Below the pieces are notes generated by a model, which saw nothing but the letters and a program-made list of their open reading frames with translations, was not told where the DNA came from and did not search any database. Both the position numbers and the translations under genes were made by a program. From Prevotellaceae bacterium (GTDB lineage Bacteria > Bacteroidota > Bacteroidia > Bacteroidales > UBA932): a stretch of 8,429 nt of DNA. Where the stretch lies: positions 1-8,429 of the forward strand of contig JAIRUB010000035.1 of the NCBI GenBank assembly GCA_031254635.1, read 5' to 3'. How positions within the stretch are numbered: the first letter of the stretch is position 1; each line of letters begins with the position of its first letter. This document shows positions 5,901 through 8,429 of the stretch, one piece after another.

Positions 5901-8429
5901 GGTTGGTACAAAATGTTAAAATAGGTGCTATTACTAATAACCACTATAGTTACAAAGGAGCCGTAGCACATCTTCAGGGATTTGGCTTTTGCGGTATGCA
6001 GAGGGTCGATATTTATGATGCTATCCGAAACCTATACTCCTACCAAGTTTTTGACCCCTTGCGCAGAGGAGTATTAGTACAAGAAACGTCGCCAACACAA
6101 ACAATTAACAATGTGTGGGAGTTGCAGGAAAACGGAACTGTTAATCAAAGAAAAGTAAGAGCGCGTTTGTTGAAACAAACAATAACCGACCACTTAACCG
6201 GTTTCATTTCCACAAACAGTTTTACCTATGATAGTTATGGCTTACCTACTATGGTGGAAAAGCAGGTTGGCGGCGAGGTCACCGAAAAAACAAGCTATTC
6301 TTACTACAATCAACTCTACACCGGCCCTGGAGGAAAATGGATCATCGGATTACTGCTTACGGAGGATATAGCCATCTCCCGTAACGGCGATTCTTATTCC
6401 CAAATCAACAACTATACTTATAACAATAACCATTGGTTGCTGCAAAAAAGGAGTTTTACTAACAGCCAGCTTACCTCCCAAGAACAATTTACATACGATG
6501 ATGGCGGGTTATTATTAACCCAATCGTCAAAGGTTTATCAATCGCCGGAAATCTTAACCGTAACTAACAGTTATACTTCCGACGGCCGTTTTTTGAAACA
6601 GCGTACCGATGCTTCCGGTAAAACTACCGTATGGGAATATAATGATTTGAAAGGCGTACCGGTAAAAGAAACCGACTACAAGGGAAATATTACCACTTAC
6701 AGCTACGATATCTTTGGCAGGCCTACCGGCGCCAATTATCCCGATGGCACCCAATCAGCCCGTTCTATATCGAGAGTTTTTGCCGGAGACGGAAGTTATA
6801 ATACTCATCAAGCTCGCACAGTAGTTGTAGAAACCTGCACAGGAAAGCCGATGCAAAAGACCTACTACGATGTGCATGGCCGCGAGGTGGCAAGCATGGT
6901 ACAGGGCTTCGACGGAACGCAGGTGTGGACTAACAAACTGTACAACAACAAAGGCTTTTTGGCACAAACTTCAGCTCCGCACTTTGGCGAGCCCTCACGT
7001 TGGACAGTTTACACCTACGACCAGTACGGACGGATATTGAAAATTAATCAACCTTCGGGCAAACAAAGCTTGTATGCCTACAACGGCGCTTCTACAAAGA
7101 TTACCGAAAATGGCGTAGATGTAACCAAAACCTGCAATGCGCTGGGCGAAATAATTAAAGTAACCGACCCTGCAGGCAGCATTCTCTACAACTACCGCGC
7201 CAACGGGCAGCCCTCCTCCATTCAGGCGCCCGACGGCAGCATTACCACCTTTGAATATGATAGTTATGGCCGACGAATTAAAATCACAGACCCCAGCGCC
7301 GGAGAGCAAAGCTATACCTACAACCCGGCGGGGAACATGGCCTCTCAAACCAATGCTAAGGGCCAAACCGTAAGTATGACCTACAACAAATTCGGGCAAA
7401 TAACGGTTAAAAATATGCCGGAATTTAATGTTGCCTACATTTATGATGATGACCAACAACTAATAGCCATAGAGGCCGACAACGGCTCCTCTACAAACTA
7501 TACTTATGATAATTTAGGCCGTGTACTCAGCGCAAAAGAAGTAGTTAATAATGAAGAGATAGAAAAAAACTATACCTACAATCAGGGTAAGTTAGCTACA
7601 GTTACCTACAGTCCCTTGGGCAACATCCCCTTAAACTATGAGTACAATGCTTACGGCTACCTTAACGAAATAAAACACGGCGCCAACAATATATGGAAAT
7701 TGGAGCAAAAAAATGCTTTAGGGCAGAAAGAAAAAGAAAGGTTGGGCAATGATGTAATCAACACCTATACCTACACCGAGGATGGCCTACCGCTAAGCAT
7801 TGCAACAGCAAATCAGCAATGGCAGCACAAGGAAACCTACGTCTTTGACCCAGTGAAAAAATTGCTTAACCGGCGCAGTGTTCTAGGCGGATTAACGGAA
7901 GATTTTACCTACGACCCGCAAAAACGGCTTACCGGCTATGGCATTACAACTTCGGGCAGCATGCCCGCCGTTGTAAATTACAACACTATGGGCAGCATTG
8001 TGTACAAAACCGATGCCGGACAGATGAACTACAATCTGCCGAGCAAGCCTTATGCCATAAGCCAAATAATAGACCAAAACCCCAATATTCCCTTAGCCCA
8101 ACAGGATGTTACTTATACCTCTTTCAGCCGCCCCGCTACTATTGAAGAAGGCGATTACAAGGCCGTGTTCGATTACAACAGCGATGGCGACCGCACCACT
8201 ATGCACTTGTACAACAACAGCGCCTTGTCCTTTACCCGCTATTACCTTGGTGGGAACTATGAGAAAGAGATTGACGATACCGGAAACACTATAGCCGAAC
8301 GCCTGTATATCGGCAGTTCCCCCTATTCTGCCCCCGCTGTGTACAGCAATGAAGGCGGTGTATGGAAACTCTACTACTTGCACCGTGATTACTTGGGCAG
8401 CCTGCGCTTAATTACCGATGAAGAAGGCA
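2915..8429 (+). CDS. Secreted RHS/YD-repeat protein of Tc-toxin B/C type (LTD, SpvB, FG-GAP, TcdB-middle and RHS regions; 3' end cut)
   Basis: One frame runs from ATG 2915 to the right edge without a stop, 1838 residues. In order: signal peptide 1-20 (LLA before N21); a lamin-tail-like domain at about 24-160 (VYISQIFYD, EYIQLYNP, DLSGWLL); a SpvB/TcaC N-terminal domain starting at about 246 (GAFQYTVPIEVPAG, LVYNSQSGLGLAGMGW); four FG-GAP-like NGDG repeats starting at about 663, 721, 794 and 871; a TcdB-middle-like region at about 937-1060 (LLTSVTGSHGLVTTLDYA, GFGFCGMQRVD); and YD repeats from about 1106. In Tc toxins these parts build a hollow shell that encloses a C-terminal toxin, released by self-cleavage. 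Here B and C parts are fused. The frame ends at HRDYLGSLRLITDEEG (1823-1838), the conserved core motif that in RHS proteins comes shortly before the variable tip, so the toxin or effector is off the window. The signal peptide implies Sec export; whether T9SS then takes it out cannot be told without the C-terminus. No Shine-Dalgarno is seen. Later parts are clearly richer in G and C than the middle. Confidence 0.93.
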   Translation, partial: MKPYLLTILFFLTAAFHLLANPVNRVYISQIFYDSPLEKDNRNSPDNYNNGEYIQLYNPTSQIVDLSGWLLLGTMEYEQFQFPEGTVIAAEGSLLIAYRCSYIPDFTFSSFYSRKRPIDESKVIYQSSIILNNKGERLVLLDVHRNVVDAVVFETKLSNHIPPALACNGRNDNWSIIYSLHRTEVYEWDGQPTIVTNSGFVTGIATPLTAGTAQMVNRPSDPWLYLPQFIYLEGEIPAEGQVTPTGAFQYTVPIEVPAGRQGFQPQISLVYNSQSGLGLAGMGWNLAGLSLISTTQSTIHHNGDVSPTPTLHISALHPNSYNNLTLDGVRLIRPNNFINSYQLENDDKCRIEIDYASGQAVAAKVFLSNGTVCTYGLADNHSLRITEMEDLNGNYITYGYQYYNDANQYLINNISYGGNHKKSTGHFISLLFSYDIVSDMDVGMYYMNGSKYKMNRRLKQIESFVGSQRFRKYDLSYNSGYYSQLSHINLYSSEETAKLNPISFNYGKWMTNGLTWKPVINIEPYSLDINHENTIVFSGKFIPGSKNDAIVVMPKVRNNQLNLNKLFLYNGDEEPEVREHSFMVNLSDYKNFLTAKIDDNTPERDIIWTPSSIISNEEKLSIYVLKPHSSGDFISNKLKSYTMPIFSSSGYSFKIPKYFFTGDFNGDGKEEIFALEYYLTDLIPSTFSAYILDLNDSGTVPVFSGLSPFPIGKNDIVFTLDYNGDGKTDIGVIKIDGIYILSFIKEFQPINQKWPYKLQIIAFSSDIKLSDFYGEERKKDGETMMFTRQLLVGDINGDGKTDIIVTSRCAKYNQHATLKGQYTTIDADGFSKWTQYLSTGQSPSAEGAIFDVSTWTDSRGVNIDGGTFLQDINGDGRPDIVTSDINNIYLRYAVGEKFSSTITTISKTEKGGVVTTVDLCAPNNSRYLAHIVNGKIYRFNYQRDEQQEALLTSVTGSHGLVTTLDYARMDQTTDDVYTPDANQSFPYRTLTDAKLWLVQNVKIGAITNNHYSYKGAVAHLQGFGFCGMQRVDIYDAIRNLYSYQVFDPLRRGVLVQETSPTQTINNVWELQENGTVNQRKVRARLLKQTITDHLTGFISTNSFTYDSYGLPTMVEKQVGGEVTEKTSYSYYNQLYTGPGGKWIIGLLLTEDIAISRNGDSYSQINNYTYNNNHWLLQKRSFTNSQLTSQEQFTYDDGGLLLTQSSKVYQSPEILTVTNSYTSDGRFLKQRTDASGKTTVWEYNDLKGVPVKETDYKGNITTYSYDIFGRPTGANYPDGTQSARSISRVFAGDGSYNTHQARTVVVETCTGKPMQKTYYDVHGREVASMVQGFDGTQVWTNKLYNNKGFLAQTSAPHFGEPSRWTVYTYDQYGRILKINQPSGKQSLYAYNGASTKITENGVDVTKTCNALGEIIKVTDPAGSILYNYRANGQPSSIQAPDGSITTFEYDSYGRRIKITDPSAGEQSYTYNPAGNMASQTNAKGQTVSMTYNKFGQITVKNMPEFNVAYIYDDDQQLIAIEADNGSSTNYTYDNLGRVLSAKEVVNNEEIEKNYTYNQGKLATVTYSPLGNIPLNYEYNAYGYLNEIKHGANNIWKLEQKNALGQKEKERLGNDVINTYTYTEDGLPLSIATANQQWQHKETYVFDPVKKLLNRRSVLGGLTEDFTYDPQKRLTGYGITTSGSMPAVVNYNTMGSIVYKTDAGQMNYNLPSKPYAISQIIDQNPNIPLAQQDVTYTSFSRPATIEEGDYKAVFDYNSDGDRTTMHLYNNSALSFTRYYLGGNYEKEIDDTGNTIAERLYIGSSPYSAPAVYSNEGGVWKLYYLHRDYLGSLRLITDEEG
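2984..3394 (+). other. Lamin-tail-like (LTD) domain region of the RHS protein
   Basis: Residues 24-160 show the typical bacterial LTD order: an opening VYISQIFYD strand, EYIQLYNPTSQIVDLSGW with the Glu-Tyr, Asn-Pro and Leu-Ser-Gly-Trp signature, GTVIAAEGSLLIAY, and a closing LNNKGERLVLLDVHRNVVDAVVF. LTDs are beta-sandwich adhesion or anchoring modules common on secreted Bacteroidota proteins. Placed ahead of the SpvB part it may help attach the protein to surfaces or the cell envelope (inference). The right boundary is approximate. Confidence 0.7.
3650..3793 (+). other. Start of the SpvB/TcaC N-terminal-type domain in the RHS protein
   Basis: Residues 246-293 carry the hallmark of Salmonella SpvB and Photorhabdus TcaC N-termini: a GAFQYTVPIEVPAG opening, then PQISLVYNSQSGLGLAGMGWNLAGLSLI. 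The Tyr-Asn-Ser and Gly-x-Gly-Trp positions are conserved in the family. It is what separates this protein from plain E. coli-type RHS proteins. The domain itself continues well past this stretch. Confidence 0.8.
4901..5560 (+). repeat. Four FG-GAP/VCBS-like NGDG repeats in the RHS protein
   Basis: Four copies of D-x-NGDG-x-x-(D/E)-I occur at residues about 663 (DFNGDGKEEI), 721 (DYNGDGKTDI), 794 (DINGDGKTDI) and 871 (DINGDGRPDI). The spacing is 58 to 77 residues, suiting blades of a beta-propeller with calcium-binding loops, as in the TcB subunit. Less conserved blades may precede (PGSKNDAIVV near 547). Confidence 0.8.
6215..8429 (+). repeat. RHS/YD repeat array of the RHS protein (continues past the edge)
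   Basis: Degenerate repeats of about 20 residues built on Y-x-YD-x-x-G-R occur throughout, for example TYDSYGLP (Asp at 1106), SYDIFGRP (1265), TYDQYGRI (1369), EYDSYGRR (1449) and TYDNLGRV (1532). They end in this window at the core motif HRDYLGSLRLITD (from 1823). Such repeats wind into the shell wall that surrounds the C-terminal cargo. Confidence 0.85.

Noticed and set aside
6554..8383. Several minus-strand open frames (61-154 codons) opposite the RHS gene
   Set aside because: They lie antisense to the continuous RHS frame and show no domain, signal peptide or promoter. The translated sequence is what the reverse complement of YD repeats gives.

Overview
The window looks like a chromosomal segment of a member of the phylum Bacteroidota; genus and species cannot be told from it. 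Three things support this. A type IX secretion (T9SS) type A C-terminal sorting domain is encoded around 2432-2659. Promoter elements fit the Bacteroidota consensus (TTTG, 19 bases, TAnnTTTG), with one full match at 2063-2093. Start codons lack well-placed Shine-Dalgarno sequences.

Left part (1-1997, minus strand). A LiaF-like membrane protein (1254-1997) is followed, with a one-base TAATG overlap, by a 170-residue membrane protein (742-1254). The latter resembles the membrane sensor half of a LytS/YehU-type histidine kinase, but its dimerisation and ATP-binding parts are missing. Next, behind its own -7 element, comes an exported metallo-beta-lactamase-fold hydrolase (1-691), cut by the left window edge. 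LiaF-like proteins and LytS-type kinases are often neighbours in Bacteroidota as envelope-stress sensing units. Here the kinase appears to have lost its output half.

Middle (1998-2914). A divergent promoter region separates the left unit from a plus-strand group. The first plus-strand gene (2120-2662) encodes a small secreted protein: a signal peptide, one YD motif like those of RHS proteins, a 14-residue tandem repeat and a T9SS sorting domain. After it come a stop-rich stretch with an 11-bp tandem repeat and a coding-like fragment with no usual start codon (2699-2911).

Right part (2915-8429, plus strand). One open frame fills the rest of the window and runs off the right edge. Its 1838 visible residues comprise a signal peptide, a lamin-tail-like domain, a SpvB/TcaC-type N-terminal domain, four FG-GAP-like NGDG repeats, a TcdB-middle-like region and a long array of RHS/YD repeats. 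It stops at the start of the conserved DYLGSLRLITD core motif. This is the architecture of a Tc-toxin B/C-like RHS shell. The variable C-terminal tip, which would be the toxin or effector, and any immunity gene lie outside the window. No RNA genes, insertion sequences, CRISPR arrays or phage genes were seen.
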